A DNA stretch of 64,000 nucleotides from Amycolatopsis sp. NBC_00345 (GTDB taxonomy: Bacteria; Actinomycetota; Actinomycetes; Mycobacteriales; Pseudonocardiaceae), in contig NZ_CP107995.1 in assembly GCF_036116635.1 (NCBI RefSeq), positions 6,572,001-6,636,000 of the forward strand, written 5' to 3'. Positions 1 through 8,913 of this stretch are shown piece after piece. The notes beneath the pieces are model-generated. The model was not told the DNA's origin, ran no database searches, and was given only the letters and a program-made list of their open reading frames with translations. Position 1 is the first letter of the stretch; every line of letters starts with the position of its first letter. The position numbers and the translations under genes are program-made.

Positions 1-1308
1 CGGCCGCCAGGACACCTCGAACCGCGCCCCGCCGTCCGGAGACTCCCCGACGCGGACGCGCCCGCCCCGCCGTCGCACGGCTTCGGCGACCATCGCCAGC
101 CCCAGGCCCGTGCCACCGGACGCGCGCGCCCGGTCGTCGGCCACGCGGTAGAAGCGGTCGAAGACCTTGGTCCGGTGTTCGGGCGCGATGCCCGGCCCGT
201 CGTCGTCCACGACCACCCGCACGGCGCTGCGCGAGGCGAGCACCGACACGACGATTTGCCCGGTGGCGTAACGACAAGCGTTACGCAGCAGGTTGTCCAG
301 CACCAGCTGCACCTCCGCGTGCGCCGCCGAAGCCCAGGCCTGCGGAACGGCGGTGCTCACGCGCGTTTCCGGCGCGCCGGCGGGCAGCCGTTCGACGGCC
401 GCGCGAACCTCCGTCACCACCTCGACCGGCTCCGCGGGCGGCGCCTCACCCGCGTCCGAGCGGGCCAGTGACAGCAGACCGTCCAAAAGGGACGACAGCC
501 GTTCGGCTTCGGTGAGGATGTCCGACAGCGTCTCCTGCGCCAGCTCGGGATCCGGGTTCGTGACGGCGACCTCGGCCTGCACCCGGATCGAGGCGACCGG
601 CGAACGCAGCTCGTGCGCGGCGTCGCCGGTGAAGCGGCGCAGCCGGTCGCTCACCTCTTCCTGCCGGACGAGCAGCGCGTTGAACTCCTGCGCCAGCGCG
701 CGCAGTTCGTCGTGCGACGTCGGCAGCGGCAGCCGTGAGCCCGGCGGCAGCGCCCGCACCAGCCCGCGCATCCGCGCCACCGGCCGCAGCGCGAACCGCA
801 CCACCAGCCACGTCGCGAGCCCCGCCACCACCGCGCCCACCAGCGCGACGACCACCAGCCAGAGCGCGCCGTACTGCACGGCCGCGCCGAACCCGACCAG
901 CCCGGCGCCCGCGAGCACCAGCCGCTGCGCGCCGTCCGGCACGGTGACGACCTGGCCGCGCCAGCGAGAGCCGCCGGTCTGCACGGGCTGCCCGGCCTTG
1001 AGCTGCATGACCTGCCCGGCGTCCAGCGGCGGCGCGGGGCGGCCGTCGACGGGCCCGCCCGCGATGTCCAGCACCCGCACGGCGACCGGGTCCCGCGCGG
1101 CCAGTGGCTGCCCGGCCGAGACCTCCGCCGTCGCCGGGCCGAGCGCGGCCGTCAGCTCGTGGTCGACGGAGTCCACCAGCAGCGGCTCCAGCCGGTTCGC
1201 CGCCAACGTGGCCAGCCCGAGCAGGCAGGCCAGGGTGATCGTGGTGGCGAGCACCGTGATGCGCACCTGCAGTGAACGGCCGCGCCACCAGGACGGTGAG
1301 CCGATCAC
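1..1308 (-). CDS. Sensor histidine kinase (3' end outside window)
   Basis: Membrane sensor kinase that should phosphorylate the response regulator encoded just upstream. The GTG start at 1308 overlaps the regulator stop (GTGA), so the pair is translationally coupled. Visible order: a membrane helix at about residues 15-35, an extracytoplasmic domain of about 110 residues, a second helix, a HAMP-like linker, then the H-box AAHELRSP with the phospho-acceptor His at residue 232. The ATPase part shows an N-box (LDNLLRNACRYA), a DDDGPGI G1 box and a GGTGLGLAMV G2 box. 436 codons are visible and the reading frame is still open at base 1, so only a short tail is missing. Stimulus unknown; the neighbouring exporter suggests an envelope signal. 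Confidence 0.93.
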   Translation of the reverse strand, partial: MIGSPSWWRGRSLQVRITVLATTITLACLLGLATLAANRLEPLLVDSVDHELTAALGPATAEVSAGQPLAARDPVAVRVLDIAGGPVDGRPAPPLDAGQVMQLKAGQPVQTGGSRWRGQVVTVPDGAQRLVLAGAGLVGFGAAVQYGALWLVVVALVGAVVAGLATWLVVRFALRPVARMRGLVRALPPGSRLPLPTSHDELRALAQEFNALLVRQEEVSDRLRRFTGDAAHELRSPVASIRVQAEVAVTNPDPELAQETLSDILTEAERLSSLLDGLLSLARSDAGEAPPAEPVEVVTEVRAAVERLPAGAPETRVSTAVPQAWASAAHAEVQLVLDNLLRNACRYATGQIVVSVLASRSAVRVVVDDDGPGIAPEHRTKVFDRFYRVADDRARASGGTGLGLAMVAEAVRRRGGRVRVGESPDGGARFEVSWRP

Positions 1309-2015
1309 AAAACCTCGTCCAGCTGCGCGTCGGAAGCCAGATAGCCGTGCCCGCGGACGGTCCGCAGCAGCGAACCCGCGCCCACGGCGTCGAGCTTGCG
1401 CCGCACGTAACCGATGTAGACCTCCACCAGGTTGCGCGTCACAGCCTGCTCCTCGCCCCACACCGCGCGCAGCAGCTCGTCCTTCGTCACCACCGTGCCC
1501 GCGCGGCCGACCAGCACCTCCAGCAGCGCGAACTCCCGCGGGCTGAGCGGCACCTCGGCGCCGTCCCAGCGCACCTGCCGCAACGCGCGGTCGACCTCCA
1601 GCGCACCGAGCTTCAACGCGCCGCGCGAGGCGTCCGGCCCGGCGCGGCGAAGCGTCGCGCGCACCTGCGCGACCAGCACGACAAACGAGAACGGCTTCAC
1701 CAGGTAGCCGTCGGCGCCGAGGTCGAGGCCGTCGGCCTGGTCGACCTCGCCGTCCTTGGCCGAAACGAGCAGCACGGGTGTGGCCACGTTCTCCGCGCGC
1801 AGCCGTTCCAGCACGCGGTACCCGGACAGCCCGGGCAGCATGATGTCGAGCAGCACCACGTCGAACGTGCCGGTGCGCGCGAGCTGCAGCCCGGTCGGCC
1901 CGTCGGCGGCTGTGACCACGTCCATGCCCTCCGCGCGCAGCCCGCGCTGAAGCGCCTTCCGCACGCCCGGCTCGTCGTCCACCACCAGCACTCGAGGGTT
2001 CACGAGCCTCATCAT
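1305..2015 (-). CDS. OmpR/PhoB-family response regulator
   Basis: DNA-binding response regulator of 236 residues, partner of the downstream histidine kinase. The receiver domain (about 8-120) has the acidic pair DDE at 13-15, the phospho-acceptor Asp57 in LLDIMLPG and the switch Lys in SAKD. The C-terminal half is a winged-helix DNA-binding domain ending RTVRGHGYLAS. It starts with ATG at 2015, in a divergent region shared with the LolA-like/ABC operon. TCAG repeats at 11-base spacing in that region are plausible binding sites, so self-regulation and control of the exporter operon are likely but inferred. Confidence 0.95.
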   Translation of the reverse strand: MMRLVNPRVLVVDDEPGVRKALQRGLRAEGMDVVTAADGPTGLQLARTGTFDVVLLDIMLPGLSGYRVLERLRAENVATPVLLVSAKDGEVDQADGLDLGADGYLVKPFSFVVLVAQVRATLRRAGPDASRGALKLGALEVDRALRQVRWDGAEVPLSPREFALLEVLVGRAGTVVTKDELLRAVWGEEQAVTRNLVEVYIGYVRRKLDAVGAGSLLRTVRGHGYLASDAQLDEVL

Positions 2016-2043
2016 GGCCGGTTTCCGCTGCTCCTGCGCGAGC

Positions 2044-2093
2044 TCTCAGCGCGATCTCAGCCGCGACGGCCCAGCATTCAGGGGTATCTCAGC
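2044..2093. promoter_or_regulatory. Putative OmpR-type binding sites (direct repeats)
   Basis: TCTCAGC occurs at 2044-2050, 2055-2061 and 2087-2093, and a related ATTCAG at 2076-2081. The TCAG cores start at 2046, 2057, 2078 and 2089, giving spacings of 11, 21 and 11 bases. Two half-sites one helical turn apart are the usual layout for an OmpR-family dimer. The sites lie between the divergent regulator gene and the LolA-like gene. Function is inferred from spacing and position. Confidence 0.5.
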
Positions 2094-2160
2094 CTCGGGA
2101 GGGAAGCCTCTGACCCGGGAGCCGGGCACACTGGGGCCCGGAGACACAGGGAGAGACACC

Positions 2161-3258
2161 ATGGATCCGAAGAAGAAAGCGATCACCGCCGCGGTCGTCG
2201 GCACCGCGCTCGGCGTCGGCGGGCTCGTTGTCGTGGCCATGCCGGCCTCGGCGGGCGCCGCGCCGACGCTGCCGCAGGTCAGCGCCGAAAACCTGGTCCA
2301 GTCCGTGATGACCGCGAAGCCGGGGGCGTTCGACGGCACGGTGAGTGTCAGCAACAACCTCGGGCTGCCGAGCCTGGGGAACGCGATCCCGGGGGCGAGC
2401 GCGCTGAACGTCGACTCCGCGCACGTCTTCAGCGACGGCGCGGGCAAGTCGAAGCTCGCGCTCGCGCAGGGCAGCTCGCAGGAGACGATCATCCACGACG
2501 GCGCCACCGTCTGGGACTACAACTCGAAGAACAACACCGTCACGAAGACGACGGTGCCGGCGGACGTCGCCGCGAAGCCCGGTGCGGGCGCCGGCGCGGA
2601 CAAGATGTCGGACCCGGCGTCGGCGGCCACGGAGCTGCTGGCCAAGGTCCGCGAGAGCAGCACCGTCTCCGTCGACGGCACGGCCACGGTGGCCGACCGG
2701 CCGGCCTACGAGCTGGTCCTGACCCCGAAGCCGACCGAGCGCACGCTGCTGCGCGAGATCCGCGTCGCGGTCGACTCGCAGACCCGGATGCCGCTGCGGC
2801 TTTCCGTGCTGAGCAACGGAACCACCACTCCGGCGCTCGAGCTGGCGTTCTCCGACATCGAGTTCACGCCGCAGGCGGCGAGCGAGTTCGCCTTCACCCC
2901 GCCGCAGGGCGCGAAGGTGACTGAGAAGACTGCCAAGGTCGATGACAAGACCAAGGCGGACGCCGAAAAGGCCCAGCAGGACACCAAGATCGTCGGCGAC
3001 GGCTGGGACACCGTGATCACGGGCAAGCTGCCGGCCGGCACGCTCGCGCCGAAGCAGGGGTCGTCCGATTCGGCCAAGGGCCAGGGCGTCGACCCGCAGA
3101 AGCTGCTCAGCCGCGTGGCCAAGCGCGTGAGCGGCACCTGGGGCAGCGGCTACCTGTTCACCACCAAGGTGGGCGGCGCGGTACTGACCGACGACGGCCG
3201 TTTCGCCGCCGGCGCGGTGCCGGAGCAGGTCCTCTACGAAGCGCTGGGCACCAGGTGA
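2161..3258 (+). CDS. Secreted LolA/RseB-like lipoprotein-carrier-type protein
   Basis: Exported protein of 365 residues resembling actinobacterial proteins annotated as LolA-family outer-membrane lipoprotein carrier or sigma-E regulator RseB-like. The ATG at 2161 follows a purine-rich GGGAGAG site and begins with a lysine-rich signal peptide (MDPKKKA, hydrophobic core, cleavage near PASAGAAP). The mature part has the beta-rich half-barrel pattern, for example HDGATVWDYNSKNNTVTK and ELVLTPKPTERTLLREIRVA. Its stop overlaps the GTG of the ABC ATPase, so it is cotranslated with an exporter. A Gram-positive cell has no Lol pathway to the outer membrane; handling a lipophilic ligand or sensing for the two-component system is inferred. 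Confidence 0.82.
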   Translation: MDPKKKAITAAVVGTALGVGGLVVVAMPASAGAAPTLPQVSAENLVQSVMTAKPGAFDGTVSVSNNLGLPSLGNAIPGASALNVDSAHVFSDGAGKSKLALAQGSSQETIIHDGATVWDYNSKNNTVTKTTVPADVAAKPGAGAGADKMSDPASAATELLAKVRESSTVSVDGTATVADRPAYELVLTPKPTERTLLREIRVAVDSQTRMPLRLSVLSNGTTTPALELAFSDIEFTPQAASEFAFTPPQGAKVTEKTAKVDDKTKADAEKAQQDTKIVGDGWDTVITGKLPAGTLAPKQGSSDSAKGQGVDPQKLLSRVAKRVSGTWGSGYLFTTKVGGAVLTDDGRFAAGAVPEQVLYEALGTR

Positions 3259-4286
3259 CGGACACAGCGACCAGCTCGCTTGAAACCGGGGCGGGTACCT
3301 CCCAGGAGGTGTCCGCCCCGGCGGTCCCGCTCGCCGCGCGGACCCGGGGCCTGCGCAAGGTCTACCGCGGCACGGTCGCGGTGGACCACGTCGACCTCGA
3401 CGTGCCCGAAGGCGCGGTGCTCGGCATGCTCGGGCCGAACGGCTCGGGCAAGACCACCACGATCCGGATGCTGCTCGGGCTCGTGCGCCCGACCGAGGGC
3501 GAGGTGGAGCTGCTCGGCCGGCCGATGCCGGACGGGGCGGCCCACGCGCTGCCCGACGTCGGCGCGCTGGTCGAGGGGCCGGGCTTCCACCCGTTCCTTT
3601 CCGGGCGGGACAACCTGATCCGGTTCGCGGCGGCCGAGCCGCGGCTGGCCTCGGCGGGCATCCCGTCCGCGGTCGACACGGCGCTGGAGCGCGTCGGCCT
3701 CACCGACGCCTCGCGGCGCCGGTACAAGGGCTACTCACTCGGCATGAAGCAGCGGCTGGGGCTCGCGGGGGCGTTGCTCGTGCCGCGCAAGATGATCGTG
3801 CTCGACGAGCCGACGAACGGCCTCGACCCCGCTGGTACCAGGGAGATCCGCAGGATCGTGGCCGAACTGCACGCGGACGGCGTGACGGTGCTCGTCTCGT
3901 CGCACCTGCTCGCCGAAGTCGAGGCGACGTGCACGCATGTCGCGGTGCTGCAGTCCGGCAACGTCGTCGCGCAGGGGGAGCTGTCCGAGCTGCTGGAGTC
4001 GGGGAACGCGGCGCTGCTCGTGCGCACGCCCGACGCCGAGCTCGCGGTGGAGACGTTGCGGGAGAACCGGATCGGCGCCCGGCTGACGCCGGACGGGGTC
4101 CGCGCCGACCTCACCGCCACGGCCGCACCACGGGTGCTGGAGGTGCTCGTGGGCGCGGGGGTCGCGGTCCACGAGGCCACCCGGGCGCGCACGGGCCTGG
4201 AGGACCTGTTCGCCCGGCTCACCGAAGGCGGCCCGGCGGCCGGTTCTTCCGAACCCGCCGAGAGTTTCACCGAGGGGGACGCATGA
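3255..4286 (+). CDS. ABC transporter ATP-binding protein (exporter type)
   Basis: Cytoplasmic ATPase of an ABC-2-type exporter, 343 residues. Walker A GPNGSGKT is at about 60-67, the signature YSLGMKQRLGLA near 160, and Walker B with D-loop IVLDEPTNGLDP follows, then the H-loop VSSHLL. The C-terminal extension after the H-loop is typical of drug or lantibiotic-immunity exporters (CcmA/NatA-like). The GTG start overlaps the LolA-like stop, and the stop overlaps the permease ATG, so the three form one coupled operon. Substrate unknown; antimicrobial efflux or lipid export are both possible. Confidence 0.95.
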   Translation: MTDTATSSLETGAGTSQEVSAPAVPLAARTRGLRKVYRGTVAVDHVDLDVPEGAVLGMLGPNGSGKTTTIRMLLGLVRPTEGEVELLGRPMPDGAAHALPDVGALVEGPGFHPFLSGRDNLIRFAAAEPRLASAGIPSAVDTALERVGLTDASRRRYKGYSLGMKQRLGLAGALLVPRKMIVLDEPTNGLDPAGTREIRRIVAELHADGVTVLVSSHLLAEVEATCTHVAVLQSGNVVAQGELSELLESGNAALLVRTPDAELAVETLRENRIGARLTPDGVRADLTATAAPRVLEVLVGAGVAVHEATRARTGLEDLFARLTEGGPAAGSSEPAESFTEGDA

Positions 4287-5161
4287 CCACGCAGGCACTC
4301 GCGGCTCCCGCGCCGCGCACGGGCCACGACACGGTGCCGTTGCCCAGGCTGGTCACGGCCGAGCTGCGCTGGATCTTCCGGCGGCCGCGCACGCTGGCCG
4401 TGCTCGGGCTGCTGGCGCTGGTCCCGATCGTCATCGGCATCGGGCTCACCCTGGTGGGCCAGGGCGATGCCGGCGGCGGCCCGGACAACAGCGGCGGCGC
4501 GCTGCTGGGGGCCGCGGTCAACAACGCGCTGGTGCTGCCCATCGCCGCGATGGTGATGACGCTGACGCTGCTCCTGCCGCTGGCCTCGGCCATGGCCGGC
4601 GCGGACGCCATCGCGGGCGAAGCGGCCCACGGCACGCTGCGCGGCTGGCTGATCGCCCCGGTCAGCCGGGGCCGGCTGCTGGTGGTCAAGTCCTTCGGCG
4701 TCGCGACGGTCTCGCTGGTCGCCGTGCTGTCCATGTGCGTGACCGGCGTGGTCACCGGCTTGATCATCAACGGCACCGGCTCGCTGTTCACCCTGTCCGG
4801 CAACACACTGTCCCTTGTGGACGCCCTGGGCCGCATCCTGCTGGCGGCGGCCTGGATCGTGCTGCAGCTGTGGGCGGTGGGCGCGGTGGCGCTGGCCGTG
4901 TCCAGCTTCACCGAGCACCCGATGCTCGTCGTGGTGTCGGTGCTGGCCGGGAACATCGTGTTCACCATCCTCGGCTTCCTGACCTCGCTGGACTGGCTGC
5001 ACCCGTTCCTGCTCACGCAGAACTGGACACTGGCCCCGGCCGAGGTGCTCCAGGATCCGATGACGTCCACGATGCTGGGCGAAGGCGCCCTGCGCGCGGT
5101 CTGCTACATCGTGGTGGGCCTCTCCATCGCCTACGCCCGCCTCACCACCCGCGACGGCTGA
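4283..5161 (+). CDS. ABC-2 type transporter permease
   Basis: Integral membrane partner of the preceding ATPase, 292 residues. About six hydrophobic segments are visible: LAVLGLLALVPIVIGIGLTL near residue 40, a segment near 95, a long one near 150 and three towards the C-terminus ending AVCYIVVGLSIAYARL. The N-terminal ELRWIFRRPRTL coupling region is typical of ABC-2 permeases. The ATG at 4283 overlaps the ATPase stop (ATGA). A strong palindromic hairpin follows 12 bases after the stop. Confidence 0.93.
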   Translation: MTTQALAAPAPRTGHDTVPLPRLVTAELRWIFRRPRTLAVLGLLALVPIVIGIGLTLVGQGDAGGGPDNSGGALLGAAVNNALVLPIAAMVMTLTLLLPLASAMAGADAIAGEAAHGTLRGWLIAPVSRGRLLVVKSFGVATVSLVAVLSMCVTGVVTGLIINGTGSLFTLSGNTLSLVDALGRILLAAAWIVLQLWAVGAVALAVSSFTEHPMLVVVSVLAGNIVFTILGFLTSLDWLHPFLLTQNWTLAPAEVLQDPMTSTMLGEGALRAVCYIVVGLSIAYARLTTRDG

Positions 5162-5173
5162 GTCCCTCGTTGT

Positions 5174-5224
5174 CCGTTAAGGCCTCCTTACCCGCGTCGG
5201 ACGCGGGTAAGGAGGCCTTAACGG
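5174..5224. terminator. 51-base palindrome, probable bidirectional terminator (copy 1)
   Basis: Two perfect 25-base arms (5174-5198 and 5200-5224) flank a single central base. It lies between the convergent permease and thiQ genes. The same 51 bases occur at 43400-43450 with only the central base changed (G here, C there), which equals the same element in opposite orientation. A hairpin between convergent genes suggests a bidirectional terminator; the exact repetition also fits a dispersed REP-like element. Confidence 0.75.
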
Positions 5225-5228
5225 CGTT

Positions 5229-6236
5229 TCAGCCGACGATCGCGATCCCGTCCGGGTCCAGTGCGAGCCGGACGGGATCGCCCGCGCGCAGGTCCGCCGT
5301 CACCGGCGCGACGGCGTCCACAGTGGACCCACCGGCGGAGACCACCAGCCGCACGTGCTCGCGGCGGTGGACGGAGGCCGTCACCTCACCAGCGAGACCA
5401 TCTTCCGCGACGCGCAACGCGTGTGGGCGCAGGCCCAGCCGCACCGGGCCGTCCGGGATCGCGGCGAGCGCGACATCGCCGAGCGCCGTGTGCGCCACGC
5501 CGCCCGCCGCGACGCCGTCGGCGAACGTGGTCACGCCCAGGAACCGCGCCACACCGTCGTCCACCGGCCGCTGCCACACGGACCGGACCGCGCCCTCCTG
5601 GCGGATCTCCCCGGTGTCGAGCACGGCGACGCGGTCGGCGAGCGTGAACGCCTCCTCCTGGTCGTGCGTCACCAGCAGTGCGGTGATCTTGTTGCGCCGC
5701 AACAGGTCTGCCAGGTCGATGGCGAGCTGCTCACGCAGTCCCGCGTCCAATCCGGACAGTGGCTCGTCCAGCAGGAGCAGCCGCGGCTCCGGCGCCAGCG
5801 CGCGGGCGAGCGCGACGCGCTGGGCCTGGCCGCCGGACAGCTCCGTCACGCGCCGTCGTTCGAAGCCGGTGAGCCCGACGAGTTCCAGCAGCGCCGTCAC
5901 GCGCGCGGCGTGCTCGCGCCGCGGGACGCCGTGCATCCGCAGCCCGAACGCGATGTTCGCGGCGACGTCTCGGTGCGGGAACAGCTGCCCGTCCTGGAAC
6001 ACCAGGCCGAAGCCGCGGCGGTGCACCGGGACCGGCGCGAGGTCGGTGCCGTCCCAGCTCACCGAGCCCGACGTCGACGGCTCCAGGCCGGTGATCGCGC
6101 GCAGCAGCGTGGACTTCCCCGAGCCGGACGGGCCGAGCAGCGCCAGCACCTCGCCGTCGGCGATGTCGAGGCGCGCGTCGCGCACCGCCGTGAATGATCC
6201 ATAGTGGACGGTCAAGTCCCGTACCGACAGTGCCAC
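5229..6236 (-). CDS. thiQ: Thiamine ABC transporter ATP-binding protein
   Basis: Energises uptake through the ThiP permease, 335 residues. Walker A GPSGSGKS, Q-loop region GLVFQDGQLFPH, signature LSGGQAQRVALARAL, Walker B LLLLDEPLSGLD and H-loop LLVTHDQEE are all present. A C-terminal TOBE-like beta domain follows (RLGLRPHALRV, VRLVVSAGG). The GTG at 6236 shares its G with the TAG stop of thiP, so translation is coupled. Thiamine is assigned from the TPP riboswitch at the head of the operon; on sequence alone iron or polyamine importers look similar. Confidence 0.88.
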   Translation of the reverse strand: MALSVRDLTVHYGSFTAVRDARLDIADGEVLALLGPSGSGKSTLLRAITGLEPSTSGSVSWDGTDLAPVPVHRRGFGLVFQDGQLFPHRDVAANIAFGLRMHGVPRREHAARVTALLELVGLTGFERRRVTELSGGQAQRVALARALAPEPRLLLLDEPLSGLDAGLREQLAIDLADLLRRNKITALLVTHDQEEAFTLADRVAVLDTGEIRQEGAVRSVWQRPVDDGVARFLGVTTFADGVAAGGVAHTALGDVALAAIPDGPVRLGLRPHALRVAEDGLAGEVTASVHRREHVRLVVSAGGSTVDAVAPVTADLRAGDPVRLALDPDGIAIVG

Positions 6237-7882
6237 TAGAACTCCCCTACCGAGCCGTGCCCGCGGACCGAGCCGAAGCGGTCGATCAGCGCGACGGCCG
6301 CCACGGTCACCACCATCAGCAGCGCGCACGCGGCGTACGCCATCTGGTTGTTCAGCTCGCCCGGCCGCCCCATCAGCGTCGCGACGGCCACCGGCAGGGT
6401 CGGCGCGTCCGGGCGGGCGAGGAAGCTCGTCGCCCCGAACTCGCCCAGCGCCACGACAAAACCGAACCCCGCCGCCGCTACCAGCGAGCGGGCCGTGAGC
6501 GGCAGGTCGATCTCGCGCCACACCCGCGCCGGGCTCGCCCCGAGCGTCGACGCGGCCTGGCGCAGCCGGACGTCCACCGCGCGCAGCACCGGCAGCACCA
6601 TCCGCACCACCAGCGGGATGATCACCAGCGCCTGCGCGAGCGGCACGAGCATCGGCGACGTCCGCAGGTCGCCGGGCAGTGCGTCGAGCGTCACGAGGTA
6701 ACCGAAGCCGACCGTCACGGCGGAGACGCCCAGAGGCAGCATCAGCGCGGCGTCCATCGTCTCGCCCATACCACGGGCGAGGCGGCCGGGCGCGCGGCGC
6801 AACGCGACCAGGACCACGCTGGCCAGCACGCCGACGGCCATCGCGAGCAGCGTGGCGTCGGTGGCCGCGGCCAGCGAGTTCTTCGCCGCCGTCCAGCCGG
6901 AGACCTGCAGCGCGTCGTTCGCACCGGTGCCGGAAAGCGCGCGGTACCCGGCGAGGCTCCAACCGTCCGAGCCGGAGACCGACTCGACCAGCAGCGCGAC
7001 GATCGGCGTCATCAGCAGCGCGAGCACCACCACGGCGGCGCCGATCGTCCACCACTCCCCGCCGCGCGGACGACGCGCCGTGACCAGCGCGGACCGCAGC
7101 CGGACGGCGTTCTCCCGCCGTCGTCGCGCCATCGCGCCGAGCGCCAATGCCGCCAGCACGGCCGCGAACTGGATCAGCGACAGCGCGGCCGCGCCCGAGA
7201 GGTCCAGCAGGTCGACGGTGCGCAGGTAGATCTCGGTCTCGAGCGTGCGGTAGTGCCCGCCGCCGAGGATCAGGACCACGCCGAAACTGGTGGCGCAGAA
7301 CAGGAACACCACCGCGGCCGCGGACGCGACGGCCGGGCCGAGCGCGGGCAGCGTCACCGTGCGGAACGCCCGCCACGGCGACGCGCCCAGGGCACGGGCC
7401 GCCTCCGTCGCGCGCGGGTCGAGGTGCGACCACAGCCCGGCGACGGTCCGCGCGACCACGGCGACGTTGAAAAACGCGTTGGCCAGCACCAGCGGCAGCA
7501 CGCCGCCGTCCGGCCAGATCGCGCGGAACGCGAGGCCGACCACCACCGTCGGCAGCACGAACGGCACCAGCACCAGCGTGCGCGCGAGCCCGACGCCGGG
7601 CAGCCGCACGCGCGCGAGCAGGTACGCGACCGGCAGGCCGGCCAGCACCGCGACCACCGTGGACGCCGCCGCGCTGGCCAGCGTGAACCCGGCGAGCCGC
7701 CACGTCTGCGGGTCGCCGAGCACGGTGTCGACGCCACCCGCGGAGAAGCCGCGGCCGACGATCGCCACCACCGGCCACGCGAAGAACACCACCAGGAACG
7801 CGACGGGCAGCAGCCCGAGCAGAGCGAGCCCGGCGGTGCGGACGGTGCGCGCCGGGGTCAGGCCCCCATGAGCGAGCGCCAT
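6236..7882 (-). CDS. thiP: Thiamine ABC transporter permease (fused double domain)
   Basis: Inner-membrane permease of 548 residues with two homologous halves, as in ThiP and FbpB. Each half has an EAA-type loop that contacts the ATPase: EAARALGASPWRAF in the first and QAASTLGASPARVW in the second. About twelve hydrophobic helices are visible, beginning LALLGLLPVAFLVVFFAW. The ATG at 7882 lies 25 bases inside the thiB coding region and the stop touches thiQ. The thiamine assignment rests on the upstream riboswitch. Confidence 0.9.
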   Translation of the reverse strand: MALAHGGLTPARTVRTAGLALLGLLPVAFLVVFFAWPVVAIVGRGFSAGGVDTVLGDPQTWRLAGFTLASAAASTVVAVLAGLPVAYLLARVRLPGVGLARTLVLVPFVLPTVVVGLAFRAIWPDGGVLPLVLANAFFNVAVVARTVAGLWSHLDPRATEAARALGASPWRAFRTVTLPALGPAVASAAAVVFLFCATSFGVVLILGGGHYRTLETEIYLRTVDLLDLSGAAALSLIQFAAVLAALALGAMARRRRENAVRLRSALVTARRPRGGEWWTIGAAVVVLALLMTPIVALLVESVSGSDGWSLAGYRALSGTGANDALQVSGWTAAKNSLAAATDATLLAMAVGVLASVVLVALRRAPGRLARGMGETMDAALMLPLGVSAVTVGFGYLVTLDALPGDLRTSPMLVPLAQALVIIPLVVRMVLPVLRAVDVRLRQAASTLGASPARVWREIDLPLTARSLVAAAGFGFVVALGEFGATSFLARPDAPTLPVAVATLMGRPGELNNQMAYAACALLMVVTVAAVALIDRFGSVRGHGSVGEF

Positions 7883-8913
7883 GCACCGATCCACTTCTCC
7901 CGGCCGGCCTGCACCTGGTCGGCGGGCAGCGTGGCCGGGCTCGTCGGCAGCGGTGCCACCTGCGCCCAGCCCGCGGGCAGGTCGACGCCCTGGCGCGCCG
8001 GGTAGACGTACATGTTCGCCGCCACCGTGGTCTGGAACTGCTGCGAGAGCAGGAAGTCGACCACCTTCTGCGCCTCCGGGGCCTGCTTGCTCCCCGTCAG
8101 CACCCCCGCGTACTCGACCTGGCGATAACACGTGTCGAGCAGCGCCTTGGTCCGCGGCTTGCCGTCGTCGCCCACCTCGGCGGCGGGCGACGACGCGTAC
8201 GAGACAACGATCGGCCGCGGTCCCTTGCCCGACGAGCCGGAGAAGTCCTTGGTGTAGGCCTCTTCCCAGCCGCTGTCGACCTTCAGGCCGTTGGCCTTCA
8301 GCTTGGTCCAGTACCCCTGCCAGCCCTGCTCGCCGAACTTCGCGATGGTGCCCAGCAGGAAGGCCAGGCCCGGCGACGCGGTGGCCGGGTCCTCGGCCAC
8401 GGTCAGGTCCTTGTACTTCGGGTCGGCCAGGTCGTCGTACGTCTTCGGCTCCGGGAGGCTCTTGCCGGCGAAGTAGCCGGAGTCGACGTTCACGCAGACG
8501 TCGCCGAGGTCCACGGCGGAAAGCCGGTGCTCGGGGTCCACGGCGTAACGCTGCGACCCCCGGTCGGCCTCCGGGCTGGTGTAGGGCTGGAAGACGCCCT
8601 CACCGAGCGCGCGGGACGCGAACGTCGAGTCGACGCCGTAAGCCACGTCGCCGATCGGGTTCGCCTTCGTGAGCACCAGCTTGTTGGTCAGCTCGCCGGC
8701 GTCGCCGTACTTGACGACCTTCAGCTTGATGCCGGCGCGGCGCTGGAAGGCGTCGAGCACGTCCTGGGGCGCGACGAACGAGTTGTGCGTGACCAGCGTG
8801 ACCTCGGGGGTCTGCTGGGCGTCGCCGCCCGAGCCACTGGACAACGAGCAGGCACTCGCCAGCACGGCGACCGTGGCCACCGCCAGCGCGGTGCGTGCGG
8901 TCCGCGGGTTCAT
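7858..8913 (-). CDS. thiB: Thiamine-binding lipoprotein of ABC transporter
   Basis: Surface-anchored substrate-binding protein of 351 residues that should capture thiamine for ThiPQ. It starts at ATG 8913 after a strong GGAGGG site; the signal peptide ends in the lipobox VLASAC, so it is a lipoprotein. The mature protein has the ThiB/TbpA pattern: TLVTHNSFVAPQDVLDAFQRR at the N-terminus, GDAGELTNKL, then GDVAYGVDSTF. A TPP riboswitch and a hairpin covering the ribosome site lie directly upstream. An in-frame upstream extension to 8967 would run into the riboswitch and is rejected as the start. Confidence 0.93.
   Translation of the reverse strand: MNPRTARTALAVATVAVLASACSLSSGSGGDAQQTPEVTLVTHNSFVAPQDVLDAFQRRAGIKLKVVKYGDAGELTNKLVLTKANPIGDVAYGVDSTFASRALGEGVFQPYTSPEADRGSQRYAVDPEHRLSAVDLGDVCVNVDSGYFAGKSLPEPKTYDDLADPKYKDLTVAEDPATASPGLAFLLGTIAKFGEQGWQGYWTKLKANGLKVDSGWEEAYTKDFSGSSGKGPRPIVVSYASSPAAEVGDDGKPRTKALLDTCYRQVEYAGVLTGSKQAPEAQKVVDFLLSQQFQTTVAANMYVYPARQGVDLPAGWAQVAPLPTSPATLPADQVQAGREKWIGAWRSLMGA

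Noticed and set aside
5229..7886. Single 885-residue minus-strand frame covering thiQ and part of thiP
   Set aside because: Only the last 335 residues are ThiQ; the first part is an off-frame reading of thiP, and the thiP frame has proper membrane segments.
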